In this document: positions 33,901 through 45,900 of the stretch, one piece after another
Numbering within the stretch: position 1 is the stretch's first letter
Layout: the number at the start of each line of letters is the position of its first letter
Assembly (NCBI RefSeq): GCF_033807575.1
Contig: NC_084718.1
Coordinates: forward strand, 16,757,991-16,821,990
Reading direction: 5' to 3'
Length of the DNA: 64,000 nucleotides
Origin: Cydia pomonella
Lineage: Eukaryota; Arthropoda; Insecta; Lepidoptera; Tortricidae
Notes under the pieces: generated by a model
The model's database searches: none
What the model saw: only the letters and a program-made list of their open reading frames with translations
Told to the model about the DNA's origin: nothing
Translations under genes and position numbers: made by a program

Positions 33901-36900
33901 AAATCAATGACAAATCGAAATCAGATTTTCAATATACCCATAAGGATACGAGTATAAAAACTATAACCATCTATCTCATTTTAGCACGTATGTTATCGAA
34001 CGAGAGAGCGATACGAAGTGAAATTCTTATAAACAACTTGGAACACACGGCTGGGGCTAGGGGCACGTCCCGGCATTTCGATGTTTTTAAGCTGAAGTTT
34101 AGTATCAGAGGATAACTTAAGTAAATTTGTTCTAATTTAAATGAAATGGGGTAAACGCGTAGTTGAGGGCATTATATTTTAGTCATTATTATGAGCAGGC
34201 TCGATCAAGGGGTTATAAAGCTAGAGGAGCCTACCTATAGAAGGCCAAAAAACTATTTGTGAGGGGACTGGCTATTTTGGTAATTACCACAGATTTAATA
34301 TCTATGGTGACTTCGAAGAGCTCCACAGACCTTGCAATAAATCGCACGCGGTTTTCAATCCTTTGCCGACTAAGTAGTTGCATTCAATTGATCTATCTTT
34401 TTGGCGAACCGCGAGTTCTCAGTTCGGGGCGAACTACTAGTTTATAATGAAATCTGTTAGCTCAAATCTGAGATAAAGCTACGAACCCAGGAATCATTTG
34501 GTTGAAAGAGACCTTACTCTAGCCACAGTAGCCACATTGATACAAATTTAGTTAATTTGCTAATACTGATATGCGTCGGAAAACTTTACAAAATTGCAAA
34601 TTTTACATATAATTTGGATAAAATTCGGATACCTCTCATATTTTTATATGGGAATCGAAACATGGAGAGTTTCGATCCAAAGTTTCCTTTGTTTCCTGTA
34701 AAATTTCCCTGAAATTATCGAGAACCTTTCCAACTTTTTGGAAATTGTCCGCACATCCATATTTACGACAAATAGGTACTTCTGTAACATAAAGTAACAA
34801 CATTTTAATAAGATAGCTAGCAGTAATAAATAACTTCTCTATGGGTATAAATTTACATTCAAAACATGTTCAGTTGAGTTTCAGATTTACTTCGTTATTC
34901 GAAGTATCTACAAAGTAGATGAAATGGGGTGAATAACACTTGCTGTTTACGTTGGAAAATTGGAATTTGTATCAATAAAAATATTACTTGCTTTTTATAA
35001 TACCACGTCGGTGGCAAACAAGCTGACTGCCCCCCTGATGATAAGCAGTCACCGTAGCCTATGAACGCCTGCATCTACAGGGGAGTTACACGCGCTTGGG
35101 CATACCGCGAGCTACTTCCGACGTGTCACACTTACGTATGAATTAACAAGTGCGACAAAGAGGCAACACGTCGAATGTGGTTCGCAGTAGGCTCTCTGTA
35201 CATTCATTTTTTGAAGAACCTCATACTGTAGCCCCTCGAGAAAATCTCGGTAGGGTGTTTAGAAAAGTCAGTCAGTCTACAGCGTTCATACTTTTCATGA
35301 AACTTGCTCGAAAAAGATCTTATTTCATGCAGGATTGAAGGACAAAGGCCTATATTGTTCCCGCGAGAGTTATAGATTGTGAAAAAAGCTATGACTCCCT
35401 AGGGGTATCAATGATTTTACCCTTAAAATAATTACGTTTATAATTTAGTATTTTTGTTCATGAAAAATATTTAATTTGATTAATTTAATAGCCGTTTGAA
35501 ATATTTTTAAACAATTTTCAATTGTGGATGAACGGCGGATAGGTCTGTGCCTTCGATGCCTAACCTGTCAAAGAATGAAAATATGGCGGGCGGCGCAAGT
35601 AGAAAACGTATGAACACGCAATTTATACACTAACCCACTTATTGATAAACGTGTAGGTACTAAAGTTATGATGCCGCTAATAATCGTTTGTCCCTTTCCG
35701 ACGTATTGGTATGATGGAAAGGGACAAACGATTATTAGCGGCATCGTAACTTTAGTACACGTTTATGAATAAGGGGGTAAGTAATCAATGTGTAGGTAAA
35801 CTTGGGGCCTACTGCGAACACCGAAATTTGCAAATTTCGGGCATCTTTCCCTCTTACTCCAATTAAGGCGTGATTAAGATAACAGAGAAAGATGTCCGAA
35901 ATTCGCTAAAATCGGTGTTGTGGTTGGGCCTCTGGCCCCATTGTAAAGGCCAGCCACACTTATCAGTATGGTACACTTACCGTATACAGGTGGATTGTCA
36001 AAAAAAAAGTTTGAAGCCACAGTAAATAGGCCAAAGGTTTCTATTAGATGGCGCCACTTTTCGATATTTAACAAACTTAACACATATCAGTAGTCAAATA
36101 GCGTTCTAAAAGTTCCAATCTTGTGTCGAAAGATGGCAGTAAATTTACTGTGGCTACAAAGTTTTCTTTGAAAATCCACCTCTATTGACCCGTATTAACT
36201 TAGTGCAAACTTCGGTGAATTGTTATTTTTACCTTGGCCACTAACTACAATGTCTACATGACTTTTTTGACATATTCTATGAATCGTTATAAAACGATGT
36301 TTTAATATTAAAAATCTACTTCAGACCTACAGACGTTACAACAAATCGCATGCAATTTAAGGTACTTGCTGGCTAGATAGTATCATTTATTTATTTAGTT
36401 TAGTTTAGTTTAGTAGGTGTAGTTAGTATTAGTATCCTCATGGCATTCTGTTCGCCTTTTGTATTATATTAAGTTTTTCTTTTGTGCAGTTAAAAGAAAA
36501 ATAGTAGCAACGAATTCAAGTGATCGACCAATTGCCTTAAGAGTCCTTATTCCTACAGACGAGCGTATTTTGTAAAATGCTTCATTTTTCATTCAAGATT
36601 ACGACGTAACTATTAGTATTTATTCAAAAACTGGTAACGTACTTAAATAATCGTTTCCTAAACTAGCGGCTCCAACAGTTCAAATTTTCATTTTCTCTTT
36701 TAAACCTCTTTTTTAATGAGTTTTTTTGGGAGTCTTTTCCAAATTTTGCAGTGAGATGTGGCGTTTCGGTTCTCAATTTTGCTGTAAACAAGAATCATTT
36801 GGTACATGAATGACTACAATTTGATTCAACATATCTCGTACGAGGGGCTGGAATGATTAACAATCGAAGATTCATTTGAAAAAACTGATAAAATACCTTC

Positions 36901-39900
36901 CGAATTTTCTTCATTTTTTTGGCGAAAACAGGGTGGTATTATATTTTTTTTTCCGCAAATTGTACGCATATTTTGCTTTAAAAATAATATTATAGCAAAC
37001 TGTAACTTAATGTTAACCTATAAAAAAAAAATCATAACTGTGGGACCTACATTGCCGTAAATTTATATTTTTTTTAAACACGTATAAATCACGCAGCAGC
37101 GACGCCCCGCTCTCAGTCCGCGCGGAGCGCGCTTAGAGGACGGACCTGTGCTCGATTGTCAGGCATTCGTTGCGATCGTAATCAGCTACGGAGTTCCGAG
37201 AAGTGCTATATACTGCGATTAGAAAATCTTAATAAAAGTTCATTTTTTACACTATGCTTAACAGACTCTCGCTTATTGATGGATTTTCAGTGGTCCTTTT
37301 TTTTAATACTACGTCGGTGGCAAACAAGCTTACGGCCCGCCTGATGGTAAGCAGTATCCGTAGCCTATGTACGCCTGCAACTCCAGAGGAGTTACATGCG
37401 CGTTGCCGACTCTAACCCCCTCCCGCCCCTCGTTGAGCTCTGGCAACCTTACTCACCGGCAGGAACTCAACACTATGAGTAGGGTCTAGTGTTATTTGGC
37501 TGCGATTTTCTGAAAAACGCATTTTTACTTGAAATTACGTTAGGGTTTGCATTTGCATTATTATTTTTGACCCGGATGAAGTCCAGGGTCTCATGATGGA
37601 GTCAGGAGTAGGTCACTAGAACTCCTAATCTACTCATTATAATTCCATCGTATTTGGGCTCAATAGATTTGCCCTGACGAGTACCATCGTTCTAAATGAA
37701 GTCCAGGGTCTCATGATGGAGTCAGGAGTTGGTCACCATAATTCCTAATCTACTCATCATAACTCCATCGTGTTTGGGCTCAATAGATTTGCCCTCACGA
37801 GCACCATCAATCTAGATGATGTTCAGGGTCTCATGATGGAGTCAGGAGTTGGTCACCAGAACTCCTAATCTACTCATTATAATTCCATCGTGTTTGGGCT
37901 CAAAAGATTTGCCCTGACGAGTACCATCGATCTAGATGAAGTCCACGGTCTCATGATGGAGTCAGGAGTTGGTCACCAGAACTCCTAATCTACTCATCAT
38001 AACCTCATCGTGTTTGGGCTCAATAGAGTTGCCCTGACGAGCACCATCAATCTAGATGAGGTCCAGGGTCTCATGATTGAGTCAGGAGTTGGTCATTAGA
38101 ACTCCTAATCTACTCATCATAATTCCATCGTGTTTGGGCTCAATAGATTTGCCCTGATGAACACCATCGATCTAGATGAGGTCCAGGGTCTCATGATGGA
38201 GTCAGGAGTTGGTCACCAGAACTCCTAAACTACTCATCATAACCTCATCGTGTTTGGGCTCAATAGACTTGCCCTGACGAGCATCATCAATCTAGATAAA
38301 GTCCAGGGTCTCATGATGGAGTCAGGAGTTGGTCACTAGAACTCCTAATCTACTCATTATAATTCCAACGTGTTTGGGCTCATGAGATTTGCCATGACGA
38401 GCACCATCGACCTAGATGAGGTCCAGGGTCTCATGATGGAGTCAGGATTTGGTCACCAGAACTCCTAATCTACTCATCATAACTCCATCGTGTTTGGGCT
38501 CAAAAGATTTGCCCTGACGAGTACCATCGATCTAGATTAAGTCGAGGGTCTCATGATGGACTCAGGAGTTGGTCACCAGAACTCCTAATCTATTCATCAT
38601 AATGGTAATTTGATGGTGCTTGTCGGGGTAAATCTATTGAGCCCAAACACGATGGAGTTATGATAATTAGATTACGAGTTCTGGTGACCAACTCCTGACT
38701 CCATCATGAGACCCTGGACTTCATCTAGATCGATGGTACTTGTCAGGGCAAATCTTTTGAGCCCAAACACGATGGAATTATAATGAGTAGATTAGGAGTT
38801 CTAGTGACCAACTCCTGACTCCATCATGAGACCCTGAACATCATCTAGATTGATGGTGCTCGTGAGGGCAAATCTATTGAGCCCAAACACGATGGAGTTA
38901 TGATGAGTAGATTAGGAATTATGGTGACCAACTCTTGACTCCATCATGAGACCCTGGACTTCATCTAGATCGATGGTACTCGTCAGGGCAAATCTTTTGA
39001 GCCCAAACACGATGGAATTATAATGAGTAGATTAGGAGTTCTGGTGACCAACTTCTGACTCCATCATGAGACCCTGAACATCATCTAGATTGATGGTGCT
39101 CGTGAGGGCAAATCTATTGAGCCCAAACACGATGGAGTTATGATGAGTAGATTAGGAATTATGGTGACCAACTCCTGTCTCCATCATGAGACCCTGGACT
39201 TCATTTAGAACGATGGTACTCGTCAGGGCAAATCTATTGAGCCCAAATACGATGGAATTATAATGAGTAGATTAGGAGTTCTAGTGACCTACTCCTGACT
39301 CCATCATGAGACCCTGGACTTCATCTAGATTGATGGTGCTCATCAGGGTAAATCTATTGAGCCCAAACTCGATGGAGTTATGATGAGTAGATTAGGAGTT
39401 CTGGGGAGTTCTGGTGACCAACTCCTGACTCCGTCATGAGACCCTGGACCTCATCTAGATCGATGGTGTTCGTCAGGGCAAATCTTTTGAGCCCAAGCAC
39501 GATGGAATTATAATGAGTAGATTAGGAGTTCTGGTGACCAACTCCTGACTCCATCATAAGAACCTGGATGGACTTCATTCGGGTCATAAATAATAATACA
39601 AACCCTAACGTGATTTCAAATAACACTGAAACTCTATAGCACTAATGTGCGCAAACGATTGGCATCTTGAGGCAGCATGGGTGCGTAGCCACCATGCCAA
39701 TCGATACGACAACGAACCACTATCTGTCTCTCTCTCGTACTAATATGCACAAACGATTGGCATCTTGGCTGGGCAGCATGGGTGCGTAGCCAACATGCCA
39801 AACGTTTACGATACGACAAGGAAACACTATCTGTCTCTCTATCGCACTAATATGCGCAATCGATTGGCTTCTTGGCTAGGTATCATGGGTGCGTAGCCAA

Positions 39901-42900
39901 CATGCCAATCGTTTACGATACGACAACGAAACACTACTGTCTCTCTATCGCACTAATATCTATTCGCAAACGATTGGTATTTTGGCTAGGCACCAAGCAA
40001 GTGTGTGGCCAACATGCCAATCGTTTACGATACGACAACGAAACACTATCTGTCTCTCTATCGCACTAATATACTTTATTTATACCTGCAGTCATTTACT
40101 AACTTCTTCATTTTCCATTGGTGTGAAAGAGACAGAATAAAGAGCAAGGGTTATAGTACACTCTGTAGTCTGTACACTTAGTAGTAGTGTACATAAAAAA
40201 AACTACTGTGCATATAAAATAAAATAAAGAGTGCCCATATGATATCATATAACACTAAAATTAATGTTGCTTGAAATTATATTGAAAACTATCAAGATTA
40301 TTCTAGTCTGCATTGAAACGCGCGTCGCGTTGCCGGCGCTCGCGTACCGAGCGCCAACGCCATCTATCGAGCGTTATTTCGTGAAATCGGAGAACGCTCC
40401 AAGGATTAAGGGCTCTTAATGTATTGCGAATCGTATGCGATCGGTGACGTTTGGAAAGGCCATCATTCTGACATGTTAATTTTTTTAAATTTACTCCTTA
40501 AGAGCTTTTTGAATTTAACGAAGTAACGGTAGTTTTTCTATGAAATTCCATTTCGGGAGAAAACGTTTTCCACTAACTAAACCTTAACAAATCACTTTGA
40601 TTTTAATGTCGATCACTTCAGCATAATATATTCTAGATTTCGCTTTAAAATAAAAGTTTTTTTTTTGTTTTGCAAATTTTGAAAAAAAAAGGAACATTTA
40701 TAAACCTTATCTTTCATTGTGTCAATAACGTACTAAAAAATCATGGAGAATGGAAAATGTTTAGAAGTGGAAAAACGTTTTCTCCTTTTGTACGGACGAT
40801 CACGAACTATACTTTGCTCTTAACATTCCAGGTAAACAAAGTAACCTTCGCCCCCCTAGTGGTATCAACCCTCTTCATCCTCCTAACGTCACTGCTGGCG
40901 CATTGCGCGCGGCGCCTGGTGCAGAAGCTAGTGAAGGAATCATTTGTTCGCGTTCTGTTAGAAGAGGCCATTGCTGCTGCGGAGTTATGCGGCTGTTGCT
41001 TTGAACTTATTATTGGTAAGTCACGTTATTAACCCAAAAGGGTTTTATTGTCAAAATTGCTTCTTATTTCTTGTATCAAAAAGATTTGATATAGAGGTGG
41101 ATTGACAAAAAAACTTTGTAGCCACAGTAAATTTACTGCCATCTTTCGACTCATGATTACAACTTTCAGAACGCCATTTGACTTTTATCCTTATTATTTC
41201 AGTGATATATTTTAATTTTGTTAAATATCAAAAAATAGATCAATGGCCAAAGGTATGGCGACATCATTTCGAGCGATGGCGCCATAACCTTTTGGTTATG
41301 CCCAGTAAGATGGCGCCACTTTTAGATAATTAAAAAATTGAACACGTATCAGTAAAATAATAAGGATCAAAGTCAAATGGCGTTCTAAAATTTTTAATCA
41401 TGTGTCGAAAGATACCGGTAAATTTACGTGGCTAAAAAGTTTTCTTTGAAAATACACGTCTATTTTAAATTATCTTTGCTTGTATACAATATAGGAGGAA
41501 CATGGTATGTTAATTATAATTATCAAGCTTTTGTAGTTTCGGCTCTGCGTTAAGTTATTGTCCATCAACTAGCCTCTGCCGGGAATGTTAGAAGTTAGTT
41601 GAATTTTATAACTTCGCTTTGCTCGCTCGTTTGATTAGTATCGCACGTGAAAAATTTCAGACCCCCCCCCCCCCCCCCAAACTTATAACTTTTTGAAATT
41701 ATAATAAATATTATATTTCTTCAATGTTTTTTGTTTTACATAAATATATAAGCGTGTACCGTGCGTAACATTATTTGCATTATGTGACGACACATGTTGA
41801 ATTTTATAACAAAATCTAGGTAAATAAATATTAGAAAATAACCAACTTATTAGTATTACAATAAAAATATAAGCATATGAAAATGATCAAAAAATACAAG
41901 ACCAAAAGTTTCAATTTTTTTTGCTTTTATAAATACCGTACATGTTTTGAATGTAAAAAGGAAACAAAATATTATACCACTCGTTTCCTTACATTTTATT
42001 AAAATAATATTTAACAACAATTTTCCTTGTTTTCCATAATTCAAGACGACTTTTCAGCAATCGTGACATCACAATTGCTTGCCATTTCGTGGGTAGAGTA
42101 CGAGTACCATTGTCAGACTTTGACTTTCTTTCTGAGTTTTGTTTTGCTTTAATGTAATGGACCCATTTGAACCACAAAACAAACCTGATCGACTGATATC
42201 ATTCATAAAAACTTGTCTTCTAGCCTATTATGGGATATACTCGTACAAACACCACATCATCCACAAAATTACAAACCCAAACCCGTTGGGGGCTGGAACA
42301 CTTAGCTTATCCTGCTTTATACGATCTTAAAGTAAAACATCAAATTTAAAATCAACCCAAAAATTGCATTATATTACATGAAATTGTACCTCCGTCGTCT
42401 AATCGTTTGAAATGAGGCAAACAGTGGTACTTATAGCGCTGTATTACTGCGGCGAAGGGCGAAGACAGTCAAGACATGCTCAAAGAATCCACAAAGGAAT
42501 GCCAGACGTCCATAACGAGTTCCCGTTTGTGGTCAGCTTGCAGAACTATCAAGGGGAAAGAATCTGCACCGCAAGCCTCATCGCTCTCAACTGGATCCTC
42601 ACTGCTGCCCATTGCATCTATGAGGAACAATATGTTGTAAGATACACAAATTTCACCATAAGAAAAGGAAGAGTCAGAGTGGCTAAGGTGCTTAAAATAA
42701 TAGTTCATCCATTTTGGATGTCAGAAACTGAACGTAACAATGATATTGGTCTTATTCAAACTACATATATCTACAATAAAACGATTGGAAGATTATCAGC
42801 TATCGATTACAAGTGCCTCATCGGTCTTCCGGTTTAATATGCTGGTTTTAGTTTGACATCCGAAGACTCGTCTGATTGGAAGGAGGATGAATTTAGGCCT

Positions 42901-45900
42901 CTGCAAGTGGGCGAGGCAGTGATGATACGTCCTTATAACGGTGATGATGGTCCAAATGTAGTTATTGCGCCTAAATGCTCAAATCGAAGGCAAGGTGGTC
43001 TCGGAGGTGATTCAGGAGGCCCCGTAATATACGGTAGTAGAATTTTAGGGGTGTGCATGAATATATACACTGACAGTAACATTGCGCATTACGCAGCATA
43101 CCGTCAGCACATACTTGGAGTGGATTCATAACACAATGAAAATTCATGGTTATAAACTATCATAAATTAGGTACTGGTTCTAATTACGATTTAAGAATTT
43201 CGTCAATCGACTTAAAGCAATGGATTAAGTGTGCAAAAAGTGTAGAGGTTTTTAGACAGTGGAGCGTCCATAGGTTGCTGATAGTACGAGTATGCCTGTT
43301 TGTTATTAAAAAAACAACCTTGAAACGAAGGTACATTTCAACTGTGATTGCTCCACTTAAGAACTTATTTGCCGTGGAGACTTCCTCATTGAGTACGTTA
43401 GTTTCTAAAAAAGTTACGTTTTTGGAGTTCTTGGTAGTGTCGACCATTGGTTGTGAAAAAATATGGCTTTGGGCATGAAACCCTTTTCCAATAAAATGTA
43501 TGATTATCCCTCAATTATTCAATTCTCCTAACATAAGACACCTATTTTACATGCATGCAAGGCTTTTCGGACAAGCGTGGACAGTCAATACGTATCCATT
43601 GCTATCAAGGAAGCCAACATTGCATCTGACTAGATCTTAAACTTTAGTAACAATGCTATCGAAGTTATGAAACCAGTCAGGGACAAGGAATGGCTTACCT
43701 GTTGCCGTAGGATAGCTGAATGCAAGCATGGGAAGAATTATAGATTTTTTGTTATCATGCGATGCGAGTATACGTATACCAAATAATATTTATACCATAT
43801 TCGAAATTCCTATTGTTAAAGAGCATACATTAAGACAAAAATTAAAATAAGTATCTATATACGAACCATTGGGATTTTTTTTATTCCTAATCAGGTTATC
43901 AAAACTACAATTTTAATGCATGCAAGGCTAATTTAATTTGCCTGGCTCATAATTGGTTCACGTTATTCTCAGTTTTGAGCCGATCCGATTTTAACGGAAT
44001 AAACGTTCCGGAGGTCTATTCAGATAGTATTTTCTTATAATCAAATTTTATATGTAGTTGAGGAAATCGCACTTTTGACATATTATGACAGATCATAAAT
44101 AATTGTTTTTGTTAATAAAAACCAAACAATAAGAACAACAAATACGTTAATTGTATCTTCTACCACGGGATGAATAAGAAATGCCTAATGATTATTTGAT
44201 ATTGTCTTCCCTTGCCTTAATACAAGCTTTGTAAAGAGCAAGTGAATTGTCCCAAAAATACCCAACAATTTTTGCGGAAATATAAAAAAATATGTTTTTT
44301 TTTTTAATATAAGCATCGCTCCTTCGTTCAAAGCATATATTAAGGCAAAAGATATTTCGAATAATAATTTGGCTTTTGTTATTCTTGATTAGAATCTTTA
44401 TTTGATATGTAACATTAAATTCAATTTAGGGTTAGACTACTTACATGATACTGTAATTTATGGTCAGTACATGATATATAGTTGTCGAATTGCTAACCGA
44501 TAAAAATTCAATAAAAAAACCCTTTCGTAATAAACAATTGTATTTTTATAGCGATATCAACACAGGTCATGATAGAATAGTAAAAGTGATTCTGCCCCCT
44601 GCGAGATTGTGTTTGTTACTTTTTTTATGGTGTGGGCTTAAATTAATAACACATATGCAAATAATTCAGCCACCCAAACTTCATGGTAAAAAAAAACCAA
44701 ATATGATCTTTCATAATTTTTTTTATTCTTATTATAAAAAAAATCAGCGTGCGTCACCTATTTTGTGCATTAACTAACGTCGTGTTCATGACATGAATTA
44801 CGGGATATTTAAGGTTAACCGAGCCAAAAAAAATATTGTATTGCATTCAATATTGCCTCCGTCCATAATCGTTTAAAATGTGGCAAATAGTGGTTCTTGT
44901 AGCGCTGTGTTACTGCGGCGAAGGGCGAAGACAGTCACTCACAGTATACAAAGGAATGAGAGACATAACGAATAACGAATTCCCATTTGTGGTCCACATG
45001 CAGACCTATCAAGGGGTAAGATGGTACACAGGCAGCCTTATCGCTCTCAAGGGTTCCACCGCTGCCCATTGCATCGATGATAAACAATATGTTATAAGAT
45101 ACTCAAACTTCACTAAAAGAAAAGAAAGAGTTAGAGTTGCAAAGGTGCTTAAAATAATACTTCATCCAGCGTTCGTTTTTATAGGAGACGAGGAAGTATA
45201 CAACGATATTGCTCTCATTACAACTACATTTATTTACAATAGGACTGTTGGCACATTGTCTGCTATCGATTACAAGACCCTTACCGGTCTCCCGGTTAAT
45301 TATGCTGGGTTTGGTGCCACATCAAAAGCCTCGTACGAGTGGGAGGCAGAGAATGAATTTAAGCCATTGCAAGTGGGTGAGGTAGTGGTGATACTTCCTT
45401 ATAACGACTTCCAAGGTTCATGTTTAGTTATTGCGCCTAACTGCTCAAATCGAGAGCAAGGTATCCGTGGAGGAGATTCAGGGGGTCCGTTAATATATGA
45501 TGGTAGAATAGTAGGGGTGGCTATGTCGTCAACAAGTCATGATAATATTGCGCATTACTCAGCCATCAGCACAAGCTTGCAGTGGATTCATAACACAATG
45601 AAAATTCATGGTTATGAGCTATCATAAATATATGCAATGATAGATAGATACAATCTTTATTTAACCACAACTTACATGCTTTGTGACACAAACAAATAAC
45701 AAGAGACAAAATGGAAATTGACAAGAGATAAATAAAAAGTAGCATACAATTTTCACACTAATAGCAATAACAATGAAGTACGTGTCTTATTTTTAGATGG
45801 AGTATGTTTACAAGAAATGTGGAGCTTTATTAACAGTGGAGCATCTATTGGCTGCGGTCGCTTAGGCGGGCTACTGCAAGCATACTCGCTTGGTTGTTAA

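Larger units (their letters stand above)
37490..39630. repeat. Giant palindrome of two inverted 120-bp tandem arrays
   Basis: Left arm 37571-38602: about 8.6 units of exactly 120 bp beginning GAAGTCCAGGGTCTCATGAT. Right arm 38611-39585: about eight units in reverse complement. The arms meet at about 38602-38625 with no unique spacer. The junction flanks are also inverted: ACGTTAGGGTTTG and TTTTTGACCCGGATGAAG on the left, CTTCATTCGGGTCATAAAT and CAAACCCTAACGTGATTTC on the right. Unit types alternate (ATTATAATTCC versus ATCATAACTCC), giving a 240-bp higher-order period. There is no ORF. It lies in the predicted 15.9 kb first intron of the aquaporin gene. Confidence 0.95.

Noticed and set aside
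37571..39585. CRISPR-like array
   Set aside because: The repeats are contiguous 120-bp units without spacers, in two opposed arrays, in a eukaryotic intron.
39872..40140. ORFs with YRTNIYSQ-type repeats
   Set aside because: They arise from the tandem MITE array and repeat with its period.
43146..43478. 110-codon ORF after the protease pseudogene
   Set aside because: It lies in the duplicated 3' flank, and the matching region after the open copy (45830-46090) does not keep the frame.
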